This document shows, one piece after another, positions 6,314 to 6,516 of a DNA stretch of 6,516 nt. Under the pieces are notes generated by a model. That model had not been told where the DNA came from and did not search any database. It saw only the letters and a list, made by a program, of their open reading frames with translations. Each line of letters opens with the position of its first letter. Position 1 is the stretch's first letter. Made by a program: the position numbers and the translations under genes. The stretch is taken from the NCBI GenBank assembly GCA_007125835.1, contig SLCJ01000059.1, positions 1 to 6,516 on the forward strand. The letters are read 5' to 3'. The stretch is from Verrucomicrobiales bacterium. Its GTDB lineage: Bacteria; Verrucomicrobiota; Verrucomicrobiia; Verrucomicrobiales; SLCJ01.

Positions 6314-6387
6314 CTTACAGCTTGTCACCATCCTCGCGCCCGACTCGCCCCTGAAATTCAAACTCTCAACTTATCTCACATCACCCA

Positions 6388-6410
6388 CGCGGACTAAAGA
6401 TCCGCGCTCC
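6388..6410. repeat. Hairpin plus dispersed repeat copy 2 (AAGATCCGCGCTCC)
   Basis: CGCGGA (6388-6393) pairs with TCCGCG (6401-6406) around a seven-base loop. The right part, 6397-6410, repeats 5801-5814 with one change. The change at 5808 (T for C) would weaken this stem in copy 1. Confidence 0.5.
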
Positions 6411-6449
6411 GAAAAATCATTCCTTCTGTTGGCACCCCCAATGCCCCTT

Positions 6450-6516
6450 GTAACGTCAAAATTGCAACCCACCCCCAATCTGTAACCCTCACCCCTCCCA
6501 AGTGTCACCCATGTTC
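6450..6516. mobile_element. Possible end of an IS481-type insertion sequence at the window edge
   Basis: GTGTCACCCATG (6502-6513) resembles a motif I recall from ends of IS481-family elements. It is preceded by related, irregularly spaced units TGTAAC (6450-6455), TGCAACCC (6463-6470) and TGTAACCC (6481-6488). The segment is almost free of G on this strand. No transposase lies within the window, so the element, if real, continues to the right. Confidence 0.3.

Larger units (their letters stand above)
5681..6516. other. Long non-coding, repeat-rich stretch at the right end
   Basis: No gene is supported in these ~840 bases. Minus-strand ORFs at 5688-6005, 5677-6021, 6002-6205 and 6067-6276 overlap one another in different frames, run through the palindromic repeats and lack recognisable domains. 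The region holds two REP-like hairpins, a separate 14-base repeat pair, several other inverted repeats, and a possible insertion-sequence end at the right edge. Confidence 0.6.

Noticed and set aside
6466..6510. G-quadruplex on the minus strand
   Set aside because: Several G-tracts exist, but two of the connecting loops are 8-9 bases, longer than the usual limit, so the call is not secure.
1..6516. CRISPR array, tRNA or rRNA genes
   Set aside because: No regularly spaced repeats with unique spacers and no tRNA or rRNA signature were seen. The octamer array has no spacers.

Overview
The window is high-GC bacterial chromosome. Its coding strand is strongly C-rich, and most codons in the main genes end in C. 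FtsH sequence, C-ending codons, weak use of Shine-Dalgarno sites and intergenic octamer repeats suggest a Verrucomicrobiota/Opitutae-type organism. That assignment is an inference from style, not from a marker gene search.

Layout. (1) Bases 1-587 hold the 3' end of an unrecognised plus-strand gene. (2) Bases 707-2761 hold a complete ftsH, the membrane AAA+ zinc protease, with all catalytic motifs intact. (3) Bases 2762-3018 are an intergenic stretch with a GC-rich hairpin and a weak candidate promoter. (4) Bases 3019-5135 look like a three-gene operon: a small membrane-anchored or secreted protein of unknown function, a metal-type ABC ATPase with a His/Cys-rich N-terminus, and an ABC-3 family permease that starts one base after the ATPase stop. 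No substrate-binding protein is present in the window. (5) Bases 5136-6516 are lower in GC and mostly non-coding. They contain a run of eight octamers, a coding-like tail without a start, one credible small minus-strand membrane protein (5450-5680), two copies of a REP-like hairpin, other short repeats and hairpins, and at the right edge a motif that resembles an IS481-type insertion-sequence end.

Function. FtsH performs membrane protein quality control and is unlikely to be functionally tied to the transporter. The ATPase and permease should form one Mn/Zn/Fe-type importer, TroBC/MntBC/ZnuCB-like. Its binding protein must be encoded elsewhere or be replaced by something unusual; the small upstream protein is too short to be a standard TroA/ZnuA-type binder. 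I see no convincing new defence or mobile system. The points most worth a second look are the His/Cys ATPase tail, the missing binding protein, and the repeat-rich accessory stretch at the right end.
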